Assembly: GCA_036725605.1 (NCBI GenBank)
Contig: DAIMDW010000001.1
Coordinates: 558,001 to 622,000 of the forward strand
DNA from: CALBTQ01 sp036725605
GTDB taxonomy: Bacteria > Lernaellota > Lernaellaia > Lernaellales > Lernaellaceae
DNA length: 64,000 nt
Direction of reading: 5' to 3'
A program made the translations under genes and the position numbers. Position 1 is the stretch's first letter. Each line of letters opens with the position of its first letter. This document shows, piece after piece, positions 44,612 through 52,525 of the stretch. The notes beneath the pieces were generated by a model. It had not been told where the DNA came from. It saw nothing but the letters and a program-made list of their open reading frames with translations, and did not search any database.

Positions 44612-47386
44612 ATGTCGCAACCATCGCAGATGAACTGGCGCATGAAACTGCTCGCCAAATGGGGAGCTTTTTGTCACGATAACGCATGGTTACTGGTCAT
44701 CGTCATCGTGGCGATTTCCTTGTTTTTCGCCTACTTCGCCATGACCATCGAGCTTAACCTCGGTTATCTCGCCTTGCTCGACGACCGCGAACCGGTTGTG
44801 CAGCGCGTCAACGACGCCAATGAAAATTTCGGCGGACTCGATTACCTGACCATCGCCCTGGTCACGCCCCGCGATCAGCCGCCCGACAAGGAACGGCTGA
44901 TCCGCTACGCGTCAAAGCTCGCGCCGAAAATTCGCGACCACCCCGAGCTGGTCAGCCGCCTGGTCGAAAAAGTGGATCTGGATCAGATGATCCGCTGGGC
45001 GCCGCTGTTTTTGGACGACAAGGACCTCGATGATTTCATCGACGAATCCACCAAACGTAAAGACGATCTGGCGCGCGTATTCCGCGATCTGCATCTGCCG
45101 CGCTTCCTGACCGAATTCAACCGCATCATCGAAAACGAGATCATCGAAGAGGACGAAATCGCCGACGAGAAAGAAGCGCTCGATCAACTGCGCTCCCTGG
45201 ATAAATTCTTCACCACCGCCCAGTCCTTTCTGACCAGCGAGGAGGAATGGGACGCCGGTTCGGTCAAGCGGTCGATCCACCGTCTGATGCTGCCCGCCGG
45301 CGACGAGGACGATTTTCCCGAGGACGATTATTTTCTATTCGACGGCGGCCGCATGCTCATCCTGCGCCTGATGTCGGTCGATCCGGACATCGATTACGAG
45401 TATTGCCGGCAAGTACTGACCATGATCGAAAACGTCGCGGCCGAAGTCTCCCAGGAGGTGCCGGGCGTCCAAATGCTGCTGGCCGGCAACATTCCGGTCA
45501 TGCACGACGAATACAACGCCCTGGTTTTCGACGTGCAACTGGCGACGGTTCTTTCGATGATCGCCGTGCTGCTGATCTTCGTTTTCGTCTTTCGCAAATT
45601 CACCGACCTGCTGCTTATCGGTCTATGCCTGTTGTCCGGTCTGGCGATCACCTTCGGTCTGACCCAGTTCGTCATCGGCTACCTCAGCCTGCTGACCGCC
45701 TTCTTCGGCTCGATCATGATCGGTCTGGGCATCGACTTCGCCATCCATTTCATCAGCCGCTATGGCGAAAACATCCGCCGGGGCGAAACCGTGCGCCAAA
45801 GCGTCATCAATTCGATGGCCGGCGCCGGCCCGGGCATCATCACCGGCGGCGCCACCACGGCGGCGGCGTTTCTGGTGCTGATGATCGCCCGCTTCAAGGG
45901 CCTGTCGGAACTGGGCTTCGTCTCCGGCGTCGGCATTTTGGTCATGCTGGCCTTGATGTTCTCGTTGTTGCCCGCGATGGTTTGCCTGCGCGATCGGCGC
46001 AAGGTGGCCGCCGAACTGACCATCAAGAGCATCGGCGACTCGATTCCCCTGGGGCGCCTCGCCGACTTCGCGGTCCACTCCCCGCGGCTCAGCGGCATTT
46101 TTATCGTCTTGATCAGCGCCGCCGCCCTGTACGGCACGCTGCATACGTCCTTCAATTATGACTATCGCAGCCTCGAACCGCGCAATTCGATCGCCATCAA
46201 GCACATCGAGGAGGTCGAGGCGCGCCTGGGCAAGGGCATCGACTACGGTTTGTTCATCGCCGATTCGGTGGAAAAAAGCCGCCAATTGACCAACCAGGCG
46301 AAAAAGCTCTCCACCGTCGAGGACGCCGAATCGATCGCCGATTTCATCCCCGAAAATCAGGCCGACAAAAACGAACGCATTAAATCGTTGGCCCCGGTAT
46401 TCAACGCCATTCAGGTGGAAAACCGGCCGGCCGGCGAGACGCCTTTTTCCGGCGACGAGCTGGCCGCCTACGCCGAAGCCGTGCGCGGCAGCGCCCGCGT
46501 AACGCGCGCCGTGCTGCAATTGGCCATCCTGGGCGGGCATTTCGAATTGATCGACCTGGCCCGGGCCGTCGCCGAACGCCTCGACGCTTTCGCCGCCTTG
46601 TTGACCGCCGAGCAGCCGCCCCAATTCGCCGCCCGCGCCGGACGCTACCAGCGCATCGTCGCCGACGAAATGAATCATTTGCTCGCCAGTCTGCAACTCG
46701 CGACCAAGGGCGAACAATTGACCGTCGATGCCCTGCCCGAAGCGATCCGCGAAAACTACATCGGCAAAGACGGGCGGATGGTCGTGTACACCTACCCCAA
46801 CGGCAACATCTGGAACGAACTGTTCATGCGCAAACACAACGCCGAGTTGTACTCCCTCGATCAATCGGCCATCTCCATTCCCATTTTGTTCGAGCGCGTG
46901 GTCGACAGCATCAAGGTGGATTTCCGCAGTTCGATCTGGTTTTCACTGGCGGCCGTGTGCCTGTTGGTGCTGCTGGATTTCCGCCGGCCGTTGACGGCGT
47001 TGCTGGCGATGATTCCCCTGCTGGTCGGTTCGTTGTGGATGGTCGGGATCATGCCGCTGCTCGGCATGCAATTCAATTTGGTGAACGTGGCGATCGTGCC
47101 TTTGATTCTGGGCATCGGCATCGACAACGGGGTGCACATTCTGCATCGCTACCGCATGGAAAAGTCGCGCCGCGTGCACTTCGCGGTCGAGCATACGGGC
47201 AAGGCGATTTTACTTTCCGCGCTCACGACCATGGCCGGCTTCGGCATGTTGGGCTTGGCCACTTATGTCGCCATCGGCACCCTGGGACAGTTGTTGCTGG
47301 TCGGTGTGGGGTTCTGCTTTTTCACGTCGGTTTTCGTTTTGCCGTTGATCCTGGCCATCTTCGAAAAAAACGATTGGAAAGTATAA
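44612..47386 (+). CDS. RND-superfamily (MMPL-type) exporter
   Basis: 924 residues from the ATG at 44612, with AAAGGA five bases upstream. The two-fold RND layout is visible: TM1 (WLLVIVIVAISLFFAYFA), a large periplasmic loop, then a bundle of helices with GLGIDFAIHFISRYGE, another loop, and a second bundle with LGIGIDNGVHILHRYR. The GxGxDxx-H/F-H-RY motif, present twice, marks the MMPL/sterol-sensing-like RND branch. Such proteins export lipids or hydrophobic molecules by proton motive force. No membrane-fusion partner or outer-membrane channel is nearby. Confidence 0.88.
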   Translation: MSQPSQMNWRMKLLAKWGAFCHDNAWLLVIVIVAISLFFAYFAMTIELNLGYLALLDDREPVVQRVNDANENFGGLDYLTIALVTPRDQPPDKERLIRYASKLAPKIRDHPELVSRLVEKVDLDQMIRWAPLFLDDKDLDDFIDESTKRKDDLARVFRDLHLPRFLTEFNRIIENEIIEEDEIADEKEALDQLRSLDKFFTTAQSFLTSEEEWDAGSVKRSIHRLMLPAGDEDDFPEDDYFLFDGGRMLILRLMSVDPDIDYEYCRQVLTMIENVAAEVSQEVPGVQMLLAGNIPVMHDEYNALVFDVQLATVLSMIAVLLIFVFVFRKFTDLLLIGLCLLSGLAITFGLTQFVIGYLSLLTAFFGSIMIGLGIDFAIHFISRYGENIRRGETVRQSVINSMAGAGPGIITGGATTAAAFLVLMIARFKGLSELGFVSGVGILVMLALMFSLLPAMVCLRDRRKVAAELTIKSIGDSIPLGRLADFAVHSPRLSGIFIVLISAAALYGTLHTSFNYDYRSLEPRNSIAIKHIEEVEARLGKGIDYGLFIADSVEKSRQLTNQAKKLSTVEDAESIADFIPENQADKNERIKSLAPVFNAIQVENRPAGETPFSGDELAAYAEAVRGSARVTRAVLQLAILGGHFELIDLARAVAERLDAFAALLTAEQPPQFAARAGRYQRIVADEMNHLLASLQLATKGEQLTVDALPEAIRENYIGKDGRMVVYTYPNGNIWNELFMRKHNAELYSLDQSAISIPILFERVVDSIKVDFRSSIWFSLAAVCLLVLLDFRRPLTALLAMIPLLVGSLWMVGIMPLLGMQFNLVNVAIVPLILGIGIDNGVHILHRYRMEKSRRVHFAVEHTGKAILLSALTTMAGFGMLGLATYVAIGTLGQLLLVGVGFCFFTSVFVLPLILAIFEKNDWKV

Positions 47387-47412
47387 GACAACTGCCCGCT
47401 TAAACGCATCGA

Positions 47413-47430
47413 GCCCGCCAACCGGCGGGC
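47413..47430. terminator. GC-rich hairpin between convergent genes (possible terminator)
   Basis: GCCCGCC (47413-47419) and GGCGGGC (47424-47430) form a seven-pair stem with loop AACC between two convergent genes. Neither strand has a T-tract after it, so efficient intrinsic termination is uncertain. Confidence 0.4.
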
Positions 47431-47459
47431 CCGAACGACCAGACTCCTTGTGTTCAGGT

Positions 47460-48323
47460 TTACTGTTTCACATAGTTGTCCTGATCATAGGGATCCTCGG
47501 GATCGTCGGTGAATTCGCCTTCATCGCCACCGTCGATGATCTCGAGCTGCTCTTCCAGCATCTTCTTCTTGCTGGTGATGAAGAACGTATCGGGGTAGTA
47601 ACCGTCGCCCGGGACCACCAGTTCGTTCTTGGAGGCCACTTCGTCGTCGTTGAACACGGTCGGGGCGCCGACGATGTTGTCTTCCCACAGCTCTTTCTTT
47701 TCCATCTCGATGTCTTTCACGTTTTCCGTGAAGTCCGAGCCGCCCTTCGAAGCGATCTCATCGTCGTTGAACATGGTCGGGGCGCCGACAATGTTGTCTT
47801 CCCACAGTTCTTTCTTTTCCATCTCGGCGTCTTTGATGCCTTCATCGAAATCGCCGCCGCTTTCTTTCGAGGCGATTTCATCGTCGTTGAACAGCATCGG
47901 CGAGCCAACGACGTTCTCTTCCCACACTTCTTTCTTGGTCATTTCAGAGTCTTTGACGCTTTCGCCGAATTCGTCGCCGCCCTTCGAGGCGATTTCATCG
48001 TCGTTGAACATGGCCGGAGCGCCAACAATATTGTCTTCCCACAGCTCTTTTTTGTCCATGTCAGCGTCTTTGACGCCTTCGCCGAATTCACCGGCGCCGT
48101 CTTTCGAAGCTACTTCATCATTGTTGAACATGGTCGGAGCGCCAACGATGTTTTCTTCCCACAGGCCTTTCTTGACCATCTCGACGTCCTTGAGTTCCTG
48201 ATCGGAACCATCGGTGTACGCCGACAGGGAATCTTCATCGGTGTCGGTGTCTTCATATTCGCCGCAGCCGGCGGCCAGGAACAATAGAAAAATTACGGTG
48301 ATGGAAAGTGCCAGTTTCTTCAT
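47460..48323 (-). CDS. Repeat lipoprotein of five ~39-residue units, function unknown
   Basis: 287 residues from the ATG at 48323, with GGAGGGAA upstream. The signal peptide ends LFLAAGC, giving lipidation at Cys20. After an acidic linker (to residue 46) come five near-identical units of 39-40 residues (47-232), each built on KKELWEDNIVGAPTMFNDDE and ASK, ending in a variable acidic part with VKD or IKD. The C-terminal ~55 residues (DGYYPDTFFITSKKKMLEEQ) are not repeated and are very acidic. I know of no named family for this repeat. The protein is strongly acidic and could form an extended surface rod. A riboswitch candidate lies just upstream, suggesting control by a cyclic dinucleotide. 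Confidence 0.83.
   Translation of the reverse strand: MKKLALSITVIFLLFLAAGCGEYEDTDTDEDSLSAYTDGSDQELKDVEMVKKGLWEENIVGAPTMFNNDEVASKDGAGEFGEGVKDADMDKKELWEDNIVGAPAMFNDDEIASKGGDEFGESVKDSEMTKKEVWEENVVGSPMLFNDDEIASKESGGDFDEGIKDAEMEKKELWEDNIVGAPTMFNDDEIASKGGSDFTENVKDIEMEKKELWEDNIVGAPTVFNDDEVASKNELVVPGDGYYPDTFFITSKKKMLEEQLEIIDGGDEGEFTDDPEDPYDQDNYVKQ
47628..48185 (-). repeat. Five tandem 117-120 bp coding repeats
   Basis: Units of 120, 117, 120 and 117 bases plus a fifth, partial one of 84 bases. The middle unit diverges most (NVVGSPMLFNDDE against NIVGAPTMFNDDE). The most alike are units four and five, which suggests the latest duplication. Confidence 0.88.
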
Positions 48324-48365
48324 GGTTAGTTCCCTCCAGTTTGCCAAATCGGTTAGCATTTTGAG

Positions 48366-48390
48366 GGAACGGTCTTGGCGAGACCGTTCC
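48366..48390 (-). promoter_or_regulatory. Expression-platform hairpin of the riboswitch candidate
   Basis: GGAACGGTCT and AGACCGTTCC form a perfect ten-pair stem with a five-base loop, ending 42 bases before the start of the repeat-lipoprotein ATG. The six bases at 48385-48390 would also form the closing stem of the aptamer, so the two structures exclude each other. No T-tract follows, so whether it stops transcription is open. Confidence 0.65.
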
Positions 48391-48472
48391 TTCGGCAGCT
48401 GAGCCATCTCCTTGCGGAGACCTCATGCTTTGCGCCACCGCCTCACGACGGTTTTGCCTTTGTCACGGAACG
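48385..48472 (-). promoter_or_regulatory. GEMM-I type (class I cyclic di-GMP / cGAMP) riboswitch candidate
   Basis: On the minus strand the aptamer signature is visible in order: ACAAAGGCAAAACC (48463-48450), stem P2 ACCGTC/GGCGGT with GNRA loop GTGA, GGTGGCGCAAAGC (48439-48427), stem P3 TCTCC/GGAGA with loop GCAA, and GCTGCCGAA (48399-48391). The closing stem P1 would be CGTTCC (48472-48467) with GGAACG (48390-48385). The known class consensus is AAAGGCAAACC, GGxGACGCAAAGC and GCxGCCGAA. It is followed by the switch hairpin and the repeat lipoprotein gene. Which ligand is bound needs an alignment of the discriminator base. Confidence 0.85.
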
Positions 48473-48662
48473 TGCTTTCTAGGTTTTTCAATGAACTCAT
48501 TTAAACGTTTCGTCAGATGTCTTACAATTCATAAGGATTTTTTTTCACAATTTCATTTTTTCCGATTTTTTATTATGTCTTTTTTTCCAGGTAGACAAAA
48601 AATAATAAGAGATGTATACAGTCCATCCGAAGTGAAACGTCAAAAAAGGGCCGGTTTTCGCC

Positions 48663-50513
48663 ATGTTAGCCGAATTGATTGTACGACTTGATGACAGCGG
48701 AATCGAAATTGTCCATCATGAACAATCCCCATGGTTCGGAAAAGCACTTGCCGCCCGACGGGTCATGCAATCCGAAAATCCCGATGCGACAATTTACCTA
48801 TCCGGCTACACGCCATTAGCGGCCTCCGGGCTTGGTTTCGCTGGAAAATTGAATATTTACGGCACAAGCCTCCTGGGCAACAACCTGCAGGGAAGCCGGT
48901 CCGGCGGATTGATCACGCGGAATCTGACCCGTATGGGCATTTTAGGGATTCAGATCGAAGGACAATCCTCTTCCCCCCTGGTTTTGCACCTGGCGGCGGA
49001 TGGCTCACCTCGCCTCATTCCTTTAAAGGAATATGGGGACGATCTTCGCGGAACCTACCGCTTCGCCGAGGCAATTTATCAAAAGCACGGTAAAAACATA
49101 GGGTTGGCGATTACCGATCCCGCCTCGACCGGTTTTTTGTTCAATGCCATCGCCTGCAACGCCCAACCCGGCGAGCCGCCGCATCGAGTAGCCGGGCGCG
49201 GCACAAACCGTTTAGGTCACAACGGCCTGGTCGGCGTGGTGGTCGAGCGCTCCCCCGAACCGCTGCACGGACTTTCCTTTAATAAGAAGGCTGTGGCGGA
49301 GATATTACGCAAGTTGCACCAGACCAAGTGGAACAAAGGCCTGACCGGCAGCGCCGATGAGCAGAATCCTTCGTTGGGCGGCACCTATGGCGCGGCGGCC
49401 AAGGGGCGGTTCGATGCCGGTCACGGTCTGACCAACCTTTTCCGCAGCGCGCACATTCCCGATGAGTATTATCAAACCGTACTGCCCGAAACCATCGTCC
49501 GCGACCAATTGCGCCTGGCGCAGGAAAACGATCTGGCCATCAGCCGCCACTCCTGCCTGCCCGGCTGTCCGAACAAATGCAGCCAGACGATCATCATGGC
49601 CGACGACGGCGAATACAAAATTTTCAAAGCCGGCGAATGGGAAACCTATCAGGGAGCCATCAACCTGGGCATCTTCGAGCAGGCCGTGCCCTTCACCACC
49701 TGGGTGACGCGACACTCCAACGATTTCGCCTACGATCATATCGAAGGACTGGTCACCCTCGCCGCGCTGGCGTTGGTCACCGAAAGCAAGGTCGACACCG
49801 GCGTGCGTTACGGCGACGCCGAATCCATGAAACGCTGCCTGCGCGAGGCGGTCGCCGGCGATACGGACCTGGGACAATTGTTCCGGCGCGGCGCGGCGGC
49901 GGTCGAGCAACATTACGGCCTCGAACGCCACTTCACCGTCGGCGGACATGCTCTGGCCTTCCACAACGGACGCAGCATGGTCCAAACCGGCGTCGGCCTG
50001 AGTTGGACCTACGGCCGTCACGGCGAATGCTGCGCGGGACCGGGCCGCCTCAACTTCCTCGGCCTGCCCTACAATCCCGCCGACCATACGCTCGAAGCGC
50101 GCACCCACGTACTCAACAGCGTGCACGGGATGGTCATGTACGGCGCGGTCGACGAACACGGCATGTGTTTTTTCATCGGTCCCAGCCTCGACACCCTCGT
50201 CGACAGCGAGATGATCCTCAACACGATGGGCCTGCCGGGCGACGCTCGCGAGATGATCCGCCACTCCGCCGAGTTGATTTTGCGGATCCATGATTTCAAC
50301 GAACAACGCGGCGTGCGCATCCAATCGCTGCCGAAAACCTTCTACGACCAGCCTACGCGCGGCAATCGACAAACGGATGACGAGGCGGTGGCCTTCAACG
50401 TGCCCTTCGCCGAGGTGCGCGATTACGGCCGCGAGGTGTTCGCCGACGTCGCCTCGGGCCGCGTGACCGTTCCCGACGAATTGCTGGCCAAATCGCGCGG
50501 ACGTTATCAATAA
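48663..50513 (+). CDS. Aldehyde:ferredoxin oxidoreductase family (tungstopterin) enzyme
   Basis: 616 residues, the family's normal length. The N-terminal AOR domain shows SGYTPLAASGLGFAGKLN, GTSLLGNNLQGSRSGGLI and RMGILGIQIEGQS. The [4Fe-4S] ligands are C298, C302 and C306 (SCLPGCPNKC) plus a Cys near residue 501 (HGMCFF). GRGTNRLGHNGLVGVVVE and YGRHGECCAGPGR are parts of the pterin-binding region. It oxidises aldehydes to acids with ferredoxin as acceptor, or the reverse. No ferredoxin or cofactor gene is next to it. The ribosome site is weak (GGGCC region). The preceding ~190 bases, 48473-48662, are AT-rich with T-runs and hold no other gene. Confidence 0.9.
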   Translation: MLAELIVRLDDSGIEIVHHEQSPWFGKALAARRVMQSENPDATIYLSGYTPLAASGLGFAGKLNIYGTSLLGNNLQGSRSGGLITRNLTRMGILGIQIEGQSSSPLVLHLAADGSPRLIPLKEYGDDLRGTYRFAEAIYQKHGKNIGLAITDPASTGFLFNAIACNAQPGEPPHRVAGRGTNRLGHNGLVGVVVERSPEPLHGLSFNKKAVAEILRKLHQTKWNKGLTGSADEQNPSLGGTYGAAAKGRFDAGHGLTNLFRSAHIPDEYYQTVLPETIVRDQLRLAQENDLAISRHSCLPGCPNKCSQTIIMADDGEYKIFKAGEWETYQGAINLGIFEQAVPFTTWVTRHSNDFAYDHIEGLVTLAALALVTESKVDTGVRYGDAESMKRCLREAVAGDTDLGQLFRRGAAAVEQHYGLERHFTVGGHALAFHNGRSMVQTGVGLSWTYGRHGECCAGPGRLNFLGLPYNPADHTLEARTHVLNSVHGMVMYGAVDEHGMCFFIGPSLDTLVDSEMILNTMGLPGDAREMIRHSAELILRIHDFNEQRGVRIQSLPKTFYDQPTRGNRQTDDEAVAFNVPFAEVRDYGREVFADVASGRVTVPDELLAKSRGRYQ

Positions 50514-50520
50514 CGTCGTC

Positions 50521-50549
50521 TTGCCATTCCGCCATCGACTTCGTAGTAT
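50521..50549 (+). promoter_or_regulatory. Sigma-70-like promoter for the adenosine-deaminase-like gene
   Basis: TTGCCA (50521-50526) and TAGTAT (50544-50549) with a 17-base spacer, 34 bases before the ATG at 50584; AAGGAGGC lies in the expected leader. Confidence 0.5.
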
Positions 50550-50583
50550 GCTTTCATTCGGATAATCCATAAGGAGGCATGCC

Positions 50584-52110
50584 ATGAAAAAGCGATGGTT
50601 TTTCTATTTCATCGTTGTCCTCACCGTTGTGTCGATAGCCGGCGGCCTCTACGCCGCCCTCTCGCCGGCCGATGAATACCGGGCCGCGCGGGCGAAACTC
50701 ACCGACGCCGACTGCGCCACGCGCCTGGGAGCGGACCTCTCCTTGACTGAGAAGGAACAGGCGGTCGATGAATATTTGTCCACGCTGCGTTCGCGCATTA
50801 CCTTGGCTCACATGTTGGAACACAACTTTCCGCCGGCGAAAATGTTCTACCAGGTGAAAACCCAAATCGAGGAAGATTGGGTTTTCCAACTCCTCAAAAC
50901 CATGCCCAAAGGCGGCGCGTTGCATGTGCATTCCAGCGCTTCAGGCACGGCCGAATGGGTCGTCGATACCGCGATGGAAACGGAAAACACTTGTTTGTGC
51001 TGGCAAAATAGCTGTACCTACAACGAGGATGACTATCCGAAGGGAACGTTGATTGTCGCGAAAAAATGCCCGGACGGATTCACCACCTTCGGCGAAAGCT
51101 CCAAAATGTTACGCGAAGAATTGATCCGCATGCTCACCATCGGCCCGGAAGAGGAAGCGCTGCCCGACATCTGGGACGAGTTCGAAAACATCTTCAATCG
51201 CGCCGGCAACTTCATCAACTACAAGCCGGTTTTCGAGAAGTATTTTAAACATGCCATGACCGTTATGGCCGAAGACAACGTTCAGTACCTGGAATATCGC
51301 GGCGGCATGTCGGCCTATGAGGATTTGTCCGGTAAGAAATACACGGCGCGGGATACGATCAATACCCTGCGCGAAATTTCGCATCAGGTGGCCAAAGAGC
51401 ATCCGGGCTTCAAAATGAAGTTGATTCTCGCCGCTCATCGCAGCGCCACCCTGAACAAGCTGAACGAAAAACTGGCGACCGCCACCAAACTGTACAACGA
51501 CAAGAGTCTGCGCGACGAAGGACACCCGTTCATCATCGGCTTCGATCTGGTCGGCCAGGAGGACACCGGGCACAAGACGATCGAATACCTCGACGCCTGG
51601 TTGAAGGCCCGGCAGGAAGGCAACGACATTCCCTTTTATTTCCACGACGGCGAAAGCGACTGGTTCTTCGACGACAACCTGTACGACACCGTGATCGACC
51701 CGATCGCCAGCCGGCGCATCGGACACGGCTTCAACCTGTTCCGCTTCCCCTCGGTGATGGAGAAGGTGAAGGAAAAGGACATCGCGCTGGAAATCTGCCC
51801 GATCAGCAACCAGGTCTTGCGCTACGTCAGCGACCTGCGCATGCACCCCGGCGCCGAGTACATCAACCGCGGCGTGCCGGTGGTGCTCAGTTCCGACGAC
51901 CCGAGCATCTTCGGCTATCGCGGTCTGACCTACGACTTCTGGGAAGCGTACATGGCCTGGGGCTTCGACCTGCGCACGTTGAAAAAGCTGGCGCTCAATT
52001 CCCTCACCTACACCGGCATGGACCAGCAGGAGAAGGCCGAGGCGATCGCGCGGTGGCAGGAGAAGTGGAACATCTGGATTGAAGCGATATACGCCGAAGC
52101 AACGAAATAA
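50584..52110 (+). CDS. Exported adenosine-deaminase-like protein (ADGF/CECR1 type)
   Basis: 508 residues. A signal peptide (FIVVLTVVSIAGGLYAALS) directs export. The metal-dependent deaminase barrel shows H114-V-H116 (GGALHVHSSAS), FYFHDGESDW (catalytic Glu), RRIGHGFNLF (third His) and VLSSDDPSIFGY (metal Asp). All catalytic motifs of the adenosine deaminase superfamily seem present, as in the extracellular ADGF enzymes. It would convert external adenosine, or a related nucleoside, to inosine. A Cys-bearing loop (TCLCWQNSCTYNED) follows the first strand. AAGGAGGC precedes the ATG. Confidence 0.87.
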   Translation: MKKRWFFYFIVVLTVVSIAGGLYAALSPADEYRAARAKLTDADCATRLGADLSLTEKEQAVDEYLSTLRSRITLAHMLEHNFPPAKMFYQVKTQIEEDWVFQLLKTMPKGGALHVHSSASGTAEWVVDTAMETENTCLCWQNSCTYNEDDYPKGTLIVAKKCPDGFTTFGESSKMLREELIRMLTIGPEEEALPDIWDEFENIFNRAGNFINYKPVFEKYFKHAMTVMAEDNVQYLEYRGGMSAYEDLSGKKYTARDTINTLREISHQVAKEHPGFKMKLILAAHRSATLNKLNEKLATATKLYNDKSLRDEGHPFIIGFDLVGQEDTGHKTIEYLDAWLKARQEGNDIPFYFHDGESDWFFDDNLYDTVIDPIASRRIGHGFNLFRFPSVMEKVKEKDIALEICPISNQVLRYVSDLRMHPGAEYINRGVPVVLSSDDPSIFGYRGLTYDFWEAYMAWGFDLRTLKKLALNSLTYTGMDQQEKAEAIARWQEKWNIWIEAIYAEATK

Positions 52111-52121
52111 ACGTATCTTCT

Positions 52122-52150
52122 GGCTCCGTTGTCCGGCGCTCAACGGAGCC
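52122..52150. terminator. Hairpin between convergent genes, likely terminator
   Basis: GGCTCCGTT (52122-52130) and AACGGAGCC (52142-52150) form a nine-pair stem, with TTTTT 11 bases after it on the plus strand. It lies 12 bases past the deaminase stop. Confidence 0.5.
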
Positions 52151-52178
52151 GCAACGATCGTTTTTCAGCGGAAAAAGC

Positions 52179-52388
52179 CTATTCCTCGTACTTGAACGAA
52201 ACCTTCACCCGCGCGCGGTAAGCCACCACTTTGTTGTCTTCGACTTTCATATCCAGCGTGGTGATTTCGGCGATGCGCAAGTCGCGCAGGCTTTCCCCCG
52301 CCTTTTCGACGGCGTTTTTCGCGGCGTCCTCCCAGGACGTGGGCGATGTGCCTACCAATTCGATAATCTTATAAATACTACTGGTCAT
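52179..52388 (-). CDS. Dodecin (flavin-binding storage protein)
   Basis: 69 residues from the ATG at 52388, with GGGGGGA upstream. YKIIELVGTSPTSWEDAAKN and the three-strand continuation RIAEITTLDMKVEDNKV and YRARVKVSFKYE match dodecin along its whole length (usual size 65-75). Dodecins form twelve-subunit shells that store FMN or riboflavin in the cytoplasm. It is separate from its neighbours. The 137 bases upstream hold a CGATGGC/GCCATCG hairpin (52475-52496) that may end the kinase transcript. Confidence 0.92.
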   Translation of the reverse strand: MTSSIYKIIELVGTSPTSWEDAAKNAVEKAGESLRDLRIAEITTLDMKVEDNKVVAYRARVKVSFKYEE

Positions 52389-52525
52389 GGTTCCCCCCTC
52401 ATGTGGACCGGCATCCATCCGATCCGGATAAATTTAATGGATTCCTGCAAAAAAAATGTAGTCAGCAACCGGGGCGATGGCAAACGTTCGCCATCGATTT
52501 CTTTGCAAAATAAATTGAAGTGGAA

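Noticed and set aside
47413..47430. GC hairpin as a confident terminator
   Set aside because: Lacks a T-tract on both strands, so it is listed only at low confidence.
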